A DNA stretch of 8,421 nucleotides from Pseudomonadota bacterium. GTDB taxonomy: Bacteria > Pseudomonadota > Gammaproteobacteria > Acidiferrobacterales > Acidiferrobacteraceae. The translations under genes were made by a program, and so were the position numbers. The stretch is from contig JAJZZU010000090.1 of the NCBI GenBank assembly GCA_021797365.1, positions 1-8,421 of the forward strand, given 5' to 3'. Under the pieces are notes generated by a model. That model saw nothing but the letters and a program-made list of their open reading frames with translations, was not told where the DNA came from and did no database searches. Positions within the stretch are counted from its first letter, which is position 1. Each line of letters begins with the position of its first letter. Of the stretch, positions 1-5,516 are shown piece by piece.

Positions 1-150
1 GAAACGCTCGGCGATGATCAGTACCGTGTAATGCCCCCCATCGCCGGCGCCGGCGTGCCCGACGTGTTGTAGCGAGTCGTCCGTGACCAGGATCTCGGTG
101 GGCGCGAAGGCCTCTTGCAGGCGTTCGCTGATGGCGTCGCGCAGACTCAC
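1..150 (-). CDS. BolA/IbaG-family protein (partial, C-terminus outside window)
   Basis: The first 50 residues of a small BolA-like protein are visible; the rest lies beyond the left edge. The fragment has the family's N-terminal helix (SLRDAISERLQEAF), then a strand and loop ending in HVGH (residues 29-32), a GGH turn (38-40) and the strand YTVLIIAERF. BolA proteins bind monothiol glutaredoxins through a shared [2Fe-2S] cluster and act in cytosolic Fe-S handling; in E. coli BolA is also a transcription regulator. The GTG start at 150 overlaps the TGA stop of the upstream yciI gene in a GTGA junction, so the two are probably translationally coupled. YciI next to BolA is a recurrent proteobacterial pairing. 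I cannot tell BolA from IbaG without the C-terminal half. A long Gly/Ala-rich loop (residues 33-39) lies between the two His motifs. Confidence 0.85.
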   Translation of the reverse strand, partial: MSLRDAISERLQEAFAPTEILVTDDSLQHVGHAGAGDGGHYTVLIIAERF

Positions 151-446
151 GGCAGTACCTGACGAAATGGACGCACGGCCACATCCTCGTACACGGCGGC
201 ACGCGTGTAGGGGTCCTCGGAGGCCCAGGCGCGGGCTGCGATGAGCGACGGAAATTCCGCGACGATGAGGCTTGCGCTGTAGCCCGCCGGTCCTGGATCG
301 GGGCTATCCACGGCCGGGCACGGGCCAGCCAATACCAGCCGGCCCTCATCCTGCAACGCCCGCAGGCGATCCAGATGTTCCGGTCGTGCGGCCTCGCGAC
401 GTGGGCCGCTATCGGATGCGAGTGTCCCCAGGATCATGTACAGCAT
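147..446 (-). CDS. yciI: YciI family protein
   Basis: This is a 99-residue protein that matches the YciI family over its whole length. Visible family marks are the start MLYMIL, the RPEHLDRL helix with His24, the turn GPCPAVDSPDPG (41-52), the strand SLIVAEF, and the segment ASEDPY (75-80) with Asp78. The family has a ferredoxin-like fold with a conserved His-Asp pair suggestive of a small enzyme; the physiological substrate of E. coli YciI is not established. The start at 446 is preceded on the minus strand by AAAGGGG, four bases before ATG, which serves as a ribosome site. The gene leads a probable two-gene unit with the bolA-family gene. In many Gammaproteobacteria a septation gene (yciB/ispZ) sits just upstream; here that position holds an unrelated 243-residue protein. 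Confidence 0.93.
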   Translation of the reverse strand: MLYMILGTLASDSGPRREAARPEHLDRLRALQDEGRLVLAGPCPAVDSPDPGPAGYSASLIVAEFPSLIAARAWASEDPYTRAAVYEDVAVRPFRQVLP

Positions 447-621
447 AAAGCCCCTTTGCCAAACGGCGTGGGCCGGATGGATTGCGTAGCGCGTATCGTA
501 TGCGCCCTCCTGTCAGGAATAAAGGGCTTTAAAAGGCGTCGCGCCATTCTTTTTTTCAGGAAACCGGTCGCGCGCGCCCCCACGCCAGGCCGCCGCCGGG
601 TGTAGACGGACATTGGCCGTG
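447..621. other. Intergenic region upstream of yciI
   Basis: This 175-bp gap lies between the start of yciI and the end of the next minus-strand gene and must hold the yciI promoter if yciI is transcribed separately. On the minus strand a CTGACA hexamer (516 to 511) resembles a -35 box but has no good -10 at 16-18 bp. A weaker pair is TTTATT (523 to 518) with TACGAT (500 to 495), 17 bp apart. AGGAGGG (minus, 509 to 503) looks like a ribosome site but has no start codon at a usable distance. A small GC hairpin flanked by A and T tracts lies at 531-556. No protein or RNA gene was found. Confidence 0.5.
531..556 (-). terminator. Possible weak terminator after the 243-residue gene
   Basis: The stem is GGCG/CGCC (535-538 with 542-545) with a 3-base loop. 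On the minus strand it is followed directly by TTTT (534 to 531) and preceded by a run of A. It lies 66-91 bases past the stop of the minus-strand gene above it, a plausible place for its terminator. Read on the plus strand the same stem is followed by ATTC and seven T, but no plus-strand gene leads into it. A four-pair stem is short, so this call is weak. Confidence 0.25.
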
Positions 622-1353
622 TCAGTGGAGGGAGTTCTGGGCGAGTGCCTGGAAGTAGTGGGTCATGACGGCGCGCACCCGTGCCGGATATTGCACGACC
701 TCCATTTGACGCATCCCTTCCCGAAAGAAGTCCTTGGCATCTCCGGGGAGTCCCTGGATGAGATCGTCGAAGACCCGCGACATAAGTTCGGTATTATAGG
801 AACGGGTGGCCACGATGGCACGGTTCAGCTGTAGGATGCGCCATGGGCGCCCATCGTCGGACTTGTCCGGGTCGGCGGCGATATCGCTCGCGGTCGCCTG
901 CATGAGTTTTCCCATGAACGCGGTCATATCCTCCAGCGCCGCCGGCTCATGGAGTTCGTTGGCCATCACCGCCAGCCCATTTACAATGGGATCCAGGGCG
1001 CGCACATGCCCATGGTGACGTATGATCCAGTCGCCTATGGACACCGCGAGCCGTTCAAGCTCGGCCTTGGCCTTGGCAAGACCGAGTTGTTGGCCGATTT
1101 CGCTCAGTTCCGCGAGCGTGAGCAGGCCGGTATTCCCGAGGCGTGTCGCATCGTCGTCAGGCAAGGCCGCCTCTCGTCCATGGCGCTCGTCGAGCTCGGC
1201 CAACATGGTAAAAAACTGTTCGAGCGTGGCGATGAGCGCGGCCGGATCGTTTTCCCCACCGGCCTTGCCTTGCGGGCGCCAGACCGCGAGGAACATCTCC
1301 CGTATTCGGCGGAGGTGTTCAAGGGCGTTGCGGGGTGCGGGTATAGGGATCAT
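622..1353 (-). CDS. Conserved-looking helical protein of unknown function
   Basis: I do not recognise this 243-residue protein. It has no signal peptide, membrane segment, cysteine cluster or known catalytic motif, and is rich in Ala, Leu, Glu and Arg in a pattern suggesting an all-helical soluble protein. A likely helical core covers residues 45-110 (LIATLEQFFTMLAELDERHG, then LLTLAELSEIGQQLGLAKAK). A more distinctive C-terminal part contains ATRSYNTELMSRVFDDL, then DFFREGMRQMEVVQYP and VRAVMTHYFQALAQ. ATG at 1353 was chosen because GAGG lies four bases upstream; an upstream ATG at 1404 would add 17 residues but would run over the start of the divergent rnm gene. It is transcribed away from rnm, with only 20-29 bp between the start codons. 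Its stop is 175 bp before yciI. Codon use matches its neighbours, so recent transfer is not indicated. Confidence 0.75.
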   Translation of the reverse strand: MIPIPAPRNALEHLRRIREMFLAVWRPQGKAGGENDPAALIATLEQFFTMLAELDERHGREAALPDDDATRLGNTGLLTLAELSEIGQQLGLAKAKAELERLAVSIGDWIIRHHGHVRALDPIVNGLAVMANELHEPAALEDMTAFMGKLMQATASDIAADPDKSDDGRPWRILQLNRAIVATRSYNTELMSRVFDDLIQGLPGDAKDFFREGMRQMEVVQYPARVRAVMTHYFQALAQNSLH

Positions 1354-1370
1354 GAGGCCTCGTCGACCGA

Positions 1371-1377
1371 AAGGTGG
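1371..1377 (+). promoter_or_regulatory. Ribosome site AAGGTGG that bears on the rnm start
   Basis: AAGGTGG is a near-consensus Shine-Dalgarno sequence. It ends five bases before a TTG at 1383, which is ideal spacing. The in-frame GTG at 1374 lies inside this same sequence and has no other good ribosome site upstream. The site therefore favours TTG at 1383 as the real start of rnm, giving a protein beginning MYYDLHTHT. Confidence 0.5.
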
Positions 1378-2225
1378 AAAAATTGTACTACGATTTGCAT
1401 ACACACACAGTCTGGTCGGATGGGGAGCTCGAGCCGGCGTTGCTGGTGGCGAACGCGGCGGCGGCCGGCGTACGTGTCTTGGCCCTGACCGACCACGACA
1501 CCATGGCCGGTGTCGGTGAGGCCGCCGGCGCGGCTCCCGGCCTCGGCGTCCAGCTCATCCCCGGCGTCGAACTGTCGGTGAGCTGGCAGGGTTTGACCGT
1601 GCATGTGGTCGGGCTTGGGCTCGATGCCGGCAATGTCCGTCTCTGCCAGGCCCTGGATGAGTTGCGCGAGATACGTATCGAGCGCGGCCGGGCGATGGTG
1701 GCGGCGCTGGCAGCGGCGGGTCTCGGGGAGGCGCAATCGATCCTGGAGCGGCCGGGAATCGTAAGCCGCGTGCATGTGGCCGACTGGCTGGTGGCCCATG
1801 GTCACGCGCCCGATCGGGCGCGCGCGTTCAAGCGCTTCCTGACCCGAGGGGCAGCCGCCTATGTGGCGGCGCAATGGCCGGATCTTCCGGCCGCGGTCGG
1901 CTGGATCAGAGGCGCCGGGGGATGCGCCGTTCTCGCCCACCCCATCCGTTACCGGCTGAGCGGCGGACGCCTGGCGCAGCTGGTAGGCGCCTTTACCGAG
2001 GCGGGGGGAGCGGCGCTCGAGGTGGTCACGGCGGGGCTCGATGTGGGCGAGATCGGGCGGCTTGCGCGGCTTGCCCGAAAATACGCGCTGCACGCCTCGG
2101 TGGGATCTGACTTCCACAAGGCCCTGCCATGGCGCCCGCGGCCGGGGGGATTGCCGGAGCTCCCGGGCGATTGCCGGCCGGTGTGGGACGGCTGGCCGCA
2201 GATCGCATTGCAGGAGATCGGGTGA
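1374..2225 (+). CDS. rnm: RNase AM (YciV/TrpH family PHP-domain nuclease)
   Basis: This is a PHP-domain metal-dependent phosphoesterase of the YciV family. E. coli RNase AM trims the 5' ends of 16S, 23S and 5S rRNA as a 5'-to-3' exonuclease; relatives also remove phosphate from 3',5'-nucleotide bisphosphates. All metal-site motifs are present (numbered from GTG 1374): HTH (residues 9-11) with Asp16, TDHDT (39-43), Glu66 in PGVELS, His77, His134 in SRVHVADWLV, AHPIRY (189-193 region) and SDFH (245-248). Length is 283 residues, near the usual 290. Coordinates use the longer GTG form; the ribosome site favours TTG at 1383 (280 residues). It heads the long plus-strand operon, and its TGA overlaps the ATG of yciO by one base. 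A weak promoter (TTCAAG at 1318, 18 bp, TATAGG at 1342) may lie inside the divergent gene. Confidence 0.93.
   Translation: MEKLYYDLHTHTVWSDGELEPALLVANAAAAGVRVLALTDHDTMAGVGEAAGAAPGLGVQLIPGVELSVSWQGLTVHVVGLGLDAGNVRLCQALDELREIRIERGRAMVAALAAAGLGEAQSILERPGIVSRVHVADWLVAHGHAPDRARAFKRFLTRGAAAYVAAQWPDLPAAVGWIRGAGGCAVLAHPIRYRLSGGRLAQLVGAFTEAGGAALEVVTAGLDVGEIGRLARLARKYALHASVGSDFHKALPWRPRPGGLPELPGDCRPVWDGWPQIALQEIG
1382..1387 (-). promoter_or_regulatory. Candidate -10 box for the 243-residue gene
   Basis: The minus strand reads TACAAT here, five of six matches to TATAAT. Transcription would begin near 1375, giving a leader of about 22 bases that includes the GAGG ribosome site before ATG at 1353. No good -35 hexamer is seen at 16-18 bp, so it would need an activator or be weak. 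The box lies over the first codons of the divergent rnm gene, an unavoidable arrangement given the 20-29 bp gap between the two starts. Confidence 0.3.
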
Positions 2226-2860
2226 TGGCCCAGTATTTCGTGATGCACCCGCGTAATCCGCAGGCGCGGCTGGTGCGTGCCACGGTGGATATCGTGACAA
2301 AGGGAGGAGTGATCGTGTATCCGACCGACTCCTGCTATGCGCTGGGTTGCGCGCTTGAGAACAAGGCGGGGCGGGACCGTATCTGCCGGTTGCGTGAACT
2401 CGATCCGAAGCATCCATTCACGCTTGTCTGCCGGGACCTCTCGGACCTGGCGACCTATGCCCAGGTCGACAACAGCGCCTATCGCATCCTCCGGGCCCAT
2501 ACCCCCGGCCCTTATACCTTCGTGCTGCCGGCCACCCACGAGGTCCCGCGACGACTGCTGGATCCCAAGCGACGAACGATCGGTGTGCGCGTCCCCGACC
2601 ACGTCGTCACGCAGGCCTTGCTGGCGCAGCTCGGGGCCCCGCTCATGAGCGTAAGCCTGATCCTGCCCGGCGATGAGGCACCGCTTAGCGACCCGATGGA
2701 GATCCGCGCGCGTCTGGAACATGCCGTCGATGTCGTCATAGACGGCGGCCCGTGCCCGGGAGACCTGACCAGCGTGGTGGTCTGGGAAGGCCGGGAGTTC
2801 CAGGTGCATCGTGCCGGCGTGGGCGACACATCGATGTTCGCGCCGCGCGAAGGGGGCTGA
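2225..2860 (+). CDS. yciO: YciO, Sua5/YciO/YrdC-family protein
   Basis: This 211-residue protein resembles E. coli YciO from end to end: it starts MAQYFVMHPRNPQ and has GGVIVYPTDSCYALGC (27-42), RICRLRELDPKHPFT (52-66), the strand PGPYTFVLPA (94-103), KRRTIGVRVP (115-124), SVSLILPG (142-149) and VHRAGVGD near the end. The fold is shared with TsaC/Sua5, which makes threonylcarbamoyl-AMP for tRNA t6A, but the S-x-N motif of active TsaC is replaced by Ser-Leu-Ile (144-146), as in other YciO proteins. A TsaC role should therefore not be assumed; YciO's own role is less settled, and rnm-yciO pairing suggests RNA metabolism (inference). ATG at 2225 was chosen because AGGAGA ends about seven bases upstream and the start overlaps the rnm stop (TGATG). 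It runs 12 bp before the site-2 protease gene. Confidence 0.93.
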   Translation: MAQYFVMHPRNPQARLVRATVDIVTKGGVIVYPTDSCYALGCALENKAGRDRICRLRELDPKHPFTLVCRDLSDLATYAQVDNSAYRILRAHTPGPYTFVLPATHEVPRRLLDPKRRTIGVRVPDHVVTQALLAQLGAPLMSVSLILPGDEAPLSDPMEIRARLEHAVDVVIDGGPCPGDLTSVVVWEGREFQVHRAGVGDTSMFAPREGG

Positions 2861-2866
2861 TATACT
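2858..2866 (+). promoter_or_regulatory. Candidate extended -10 promoter before the site-2 protease gene
   Basis: The sequence TGATATACT fits the extended -10 consensus TGnTATAAT with one mismatch; its TGA is also the stop codon of yciO. The expected start of transcription, about seven bases past the box, falls on the A of ATG at 2873. No convincing -35 is visible (TTCGCG at 18 bp), which is tolerable for an extended -10. If active, it gives an internal, possibly leaderless, transcript for the downstream part of the operon. Confidence 0.4.
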
Positions 2867-2872
2867 CCCGCC

Positions 2873-3526
2873 ATGACTGCCCTGAACCCCTTGCAAACCT
2901 TTTCGATCTGGGCGCTTCCGGTGCTGTTTGCCGTAACCTTGCACGAGGTGGCGCACGGTTGGGTGGCAAAGCGCCTCGGGGACCCGACCGCCCAGCGCCT
3001 CGGGCGGTTGTCGCTCAATCCGATCCGGCACATCGATCCCCTGGGCACGATCCTGATTCCGGGGCTCTTGATCCTGATGCAAACCGGATTCATATTCGGA
3101 TGGGCCAAGCCCGTGCCCATCACCTGGTCGAATCTGCGCAAACCGCGGCGGGACATGGCGTTGGTGGCGCTGGCGGGCCCGGGGGCCAACCTGCTCATGG
3201 CGCTCCTATGGGCGCTGGTGGGACGGCTTGCCACGTACCTGCCGTCGATGTGGGCGGCGCGACCGTTGTTCTATATGGGCATTGCCGGGATCACGATCAA
3301 TATCGTGTTGATGGTCTTGAATCTTTTGCCGTTGCCGCCGCTCGACGGAAGCCGTGTGCTGGCCGGGCTGTTGCCGCCGCGTCTGGCCGTGCCCTACAGT
3401 CGCATCGAACCCTACGGTCTGTGGATTTTATTGTTGCTCGTCGGCACCGGCGTGCTCGGCTCGATCCTGGGCCCCCCGGTGACGATCTTGCGAGGTCTCG
3501 TGTTCGCCTTGAGCAGGATGGGGTAA
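2873..3526 (+). CDS. Site-2 protease family membrane metalloprotease
   Basis: This 217-residue integral membrane protein belongs to the short M50 (site-2 protease) group without a PDZ domain. The zinc site is the HEVAH motif (24-28), with His24, Glu25 and His28, and the partner Asp158 in LPPLDGSR. Family marks between them are RLSLNPIRHIDPLG (45-58), FGWAKPVP (75-82) and AGPGANLLMAL (101-111). Hydrophobic segments near 9-23, 58-70, 96-118, 132-152 and 182-197 are probable membrane spans. Such enzymes cut peptide bonds within the membrane; no substrate is known for this subgroup to my knowledge. The gene lies in its usual place between yciO and trpS. Its start has no nearby ribosome site: AGGGGG ends 16 bases upstream, too far. 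Its TAA stop directly abuts the trpS ATG. Confidence 0.92.
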   Translation: MTALNPLQTFSIWALPVLFAVTLHEVAHGWVAKRLGDPTAQRLGRLSLNPIRHIDPLGTILIPGLLILMQTGFIFGWAKPVPITWSNLRKPRRDMALVALAGPGANLLMALLWALVGRLATYLPSMWAARPLFYMGIAGITINIVLMVLNLLPLPPLDGSRVLAGLLPPRLAVPYSRIEPYGLWILLLLVGTGVLGSILGPPVTILRGLVFALSRMG

Positions 3527-4744
3527 ATGTCGTCTGTCCTCCCGTCGGCTACGCGGGTCGTGTCCGGTATGCGCGCGACCGGACGACTCCATCTTGGGCA
3601 TTATCACGGTGTCCTCAAAAATTGGGCGCGTCTTCAGAATGAGTACGATTGTTTTTTCTTTGTTGCCGACTGGCATGCCCTGACCACGCATTACGAAGAC
3701 CCGGGCGTCATCGCCGAGAGCGTCCGCGATATGGTCATCGATTGGCTGGCCGCGGGGGTCGATTTTCAGAGCGCCACCTTGTTTGTGCAATCGGACGTCC
3801 CCCAGCACGCCGAACTCCATCTGCTGCTATCGATGATCACGCCGCTTGGCTGGCTTGAGCGCGTCCCGACGTTCAAAGACCAGCAAGAAAAACTGCGCGA
3901 GCGCGACCTCGCGACCTACGGATTTCTCGGTTATCCGCTTTTGCAGAGTGCTGATATCCTCGCCTACCGCGCAGCCTTCGTGCCCGTGGGCGAGGACCAG
4001 GTGGCACATATCGAGCTGTGCCGCGAGGTGGCGCGGCGGTTCAACTACCTCTATGGGCGCGAGGCGGGCTTTCTGGAGAAGGCCGAAGAGGCCCTGCGGA
4101 TCATGGGTCGCAAGGCCGCGAAGGCCTATAAGGATTTGCGCGAGGCCTATCTGGAGCGGGGGGAGAAGGAGGCCCTGGAGACGGCACGCGCCCTTGTCGA
4201 GCGGCAGGCGAACATGACGCTGGGCGACAAGGAAAGGCTTTTCGGGTATCTGGAGGGTCATGGGCGCCTGATCCTCGCAGAACCCCAGGCCTTGCTCACG
4301 CCACAGTCGCGGATGCCGGGCCTCGATGGCCAAAAGATGTCGAAATCGTATGGAAACACCATCGGATTGCGTGAGGATCCGGACGAGGTGGCGAAAAAGA
4401 TAAAGACGATGCCCACAGATCCCGCGCGCAAGCGGCGCACGGACCCGGGCAATCCGGATCTTTGCCCGGTCTGGCCCTTCCATGAAATTTATTCCTCGGA
4501 GGATGTGAAGGCCTGGGTTCGGAATGGTTGCACGACCGCAGGCATCGGCTGTCTTCAGTGCAAGCAACCAGTCATAGATGCCGTCAATGCCGAGCTTGCG
4601 CCGATTCGCGAGCGAGCCCATGAATTGGAACGTGACGGGGCCCGGGTTCGAACGATCCTGGCCGAGGGGGCACGTCGCGCCCGGGAGGCGGCGGACGAAA
4701 CGCTGGAAGACGTCCGGCGGGCCATGGGTTTGGCGTGGGAGTAA
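3527..4744 (+). CDS. trpS: Tryptophan--tRNA ligase with insertion and Fe-S-type cysteine motif
   Basis: This class I aminoacyl-tRNA synthetase joins tryptophan to tRNA(Trp) in the cytosol. The HIGH-type signature is HLGH (22-25) and the KMSKS loop is residues 270-274. Also visible are FFFVADWHALTTHY (43-55), the tryptophan-pocket region YPLLQSADILAY (136-147) and VPVGEDQVAH (152-161). At 405 residues it is about 70 longer than E. coli TrpRS; the excess is a charged helical insertion at roughly 181-250, between the Rossmann core and KMSKS. Past KMSKS lie Cys313, Cys335, Cys342 and Cys345 (C-x21-C-x6-C-x2-C), almost the spacing of the [4Fe-4S] motif of Thermotoga maritima TrpRS. Both features are known in parts of the TrpRS family. 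The start has AGGA eight bases upstream and directly follows the previous stop; scpA begins four bases after its end. Confidence 0.96.
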   Translation: MSSVLPSATRVVSGMRATGRLHLGHYHGVLKNWARLQNEYDCFFFVADWHALTTHYEDPGVIAESVRDMVIDWLAAGVDFQSATLFVQSDVPQHAELHLLLSMITPLGWLERVPTFKDQQEKLRERDLATYGFLGYPLLQSADILAYRAAFVPVGEDQVAHIELCREVARRFNYLYGREAGFLEKAEEALRIMGRKAAKAYKDLREAYLERGEKEALETARALVERQANMTLGDKERLFGYLEGHGRLILAEPQALLTPQSRMPGLDGQKMSKSYGNTIGLREDPDEVAKKIKTMPTDPARKRRTDPGNPDLCPVWPFHEIYSSEDVKAWVRNGCTTAGIGCLQCKQPVIDAVNAELAPIRERAHELERDGARVRTILAEGARRAREAADETLEDVRRAMGLAWE

Positions 4745-4748
4745 CATC

Positions 4749-5516
4749 ATGAGCGCGGTCCTGGTTCGCGGGGAGGAATGGACCAATATCCCCGAAGACC
4801 TTTATATCCCCCCGGATGCCCTCGAGGTCATTCTTGAGGAGTTCGCCGGGCCGCTTGATCTGCTTTTGTACCTCATCCGTCGCGATAATATCGATGTGCT
4901 CGATATTCCGATAGCGGAGGTGACGCGCCAGTACATGAGCTATGTGGAGATCATGAAGGCGATCAAGCTCGAGCTTGCGGCAGATTATCTGGTCATGGCG
5001 GCGATGCTTGCGGAGATTAAATCACGCATGTTGCTGCCAAGGCCGGTGGCGGCGGATCCCGAAGAGACGGACCCGCGTGCCGAGCTTGTGCGGAGGTTGT
5101 TGGAATATGAACGCTATCAGGCGGTGTGCGAAAGTCTCGAGGCGAGGCCGCGAGTCGGGCGCGAACTGTTTTTGCCGGAGATCCCCATGGATGGCCGCAA
5201 TAGCGAGCGGCCGGCACCGATGGTCACCCTGGAGGACCTTCTGGGCGCACTGCGCGCGGTTTTACGGCGTGAGGACGCCTTTGCCCATCACCGCGTGATG
5301 CGCGAACCCTTATCGGTAAGGGAACGGATGACGCATATCCTGGAGCGGGTACGCTCGGATGGATTCACGGAATTTTCGCTGCTTTTTCAGATCGGTGAAG
5401 GAAAGCGGGGTGTTGTCGTCACCTTCCTGGCAGTTTTGGAGTTGGTGCGGGAGTCCCTGATCATGCTCGTTCAAAACGAGCCGTTTGCGCCCATTCATTT
5501 AAAGGCCGCCGCATGA
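4749..5516 (+). CDS. scpA: Segregation and condensation protein ScpA
   Basis: ScpA is the kleisin subunit that bridges the two heads of SMC and, with ScpB, forms the condensin-like complex that compacts and segregates the chromosome. The 255-residue protein has the conserved N-terminal domain with FAGPLDLLLYLIRRDNIDV (32-50), DIPIAEVTRQY (52-62) and the helix ADYLVMAAMLAEIKSRMLLP (78-97). A linker rich in Pro and Asp follows, then a second helical region with AELVRRLLEYERYQ (111-124). The C-terminal winged-helix part contains FTEFSLLF (206-213) and VVVTFLAVLELVRE (222-235), the usual SMC-binding end. GGGAG lies seven bases before ATG at 4749, supporting this start, four bases after trpS. Its TGA overlaps the scpB ATG (ATGA), as expected for subunits made in fixed ratio. 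Confidence 0.96.
   Translation: MSAVLVRGEEWTNIPEDLYIPPDALEVILEEFAGPLDLLLYLIRRDNIDVLDIPIAEVTRQYMSYVEIMKAIKLELAADYLVMAAMLAEIKSRMLLPRPVAADPEETDPRAELVRRLLEYERYQAVCESLEARPRVGRELFLPEIPMDGRNSERPAPMVTLEDLLGALRAVLRREDAFAHHRVMREPLSVRERMTHILERVRSDGFTEFSLLFQIGEGKRGVVVTFLAVLELVRESLIMLVQNEPFAPIHLKAAA

Noticed and set aside
504..516. Ribosome-site-like AGGAGGG and CTGACA on the minus strand
   Set aside because: No start codon follows at 5-10 bases and no matching -10 at 16-18 bp, so neither an extra small gene nor a firm promoter can be called.
375..605. Plus-strand frame of 76 codons across the yciI start and the intergenic gap
   Set aside because: It overlaps yciI antisense, has an Arg-rich unpatterned product and no ribosome site.
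1354..1404. Longer form of the 243-residue protein starting at 1404
   Set aside because: It would overlap the start of rnm and lacks the GAGG ribosome site seen before ATG at 1353. The extra 17 residues look non-conserved.
1398..1410. CA-repeat-like run
   Set aside because: It simply encodes the HTHT metal-binding motif of the PHP domain and is too short to count as a microsatellite.
1350..2417. Minus-strand open frame (355 codons) opposite rnm
   Set aside because: The sequence is rich in Arg, Pro, His and Gly with no domain-like pattern, as expected for a shadow of the well-supported rnm.
1949..3082. Long minus-strand open frame (377 codons) opposite rnm, yciO and the protease gene
   Set aside because: It is antisense to three genes with clear full-length homology and shows no family motif. 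Long antisense frames are expected in GC-rich coding DNA.
3827..4786. Minus-strand open frame (319 codons) opposite trpS
   Set aside because: It lies antisense to trpS, whose motifs are complete. No homology is apparent and no ribosome site or promoter was seen.
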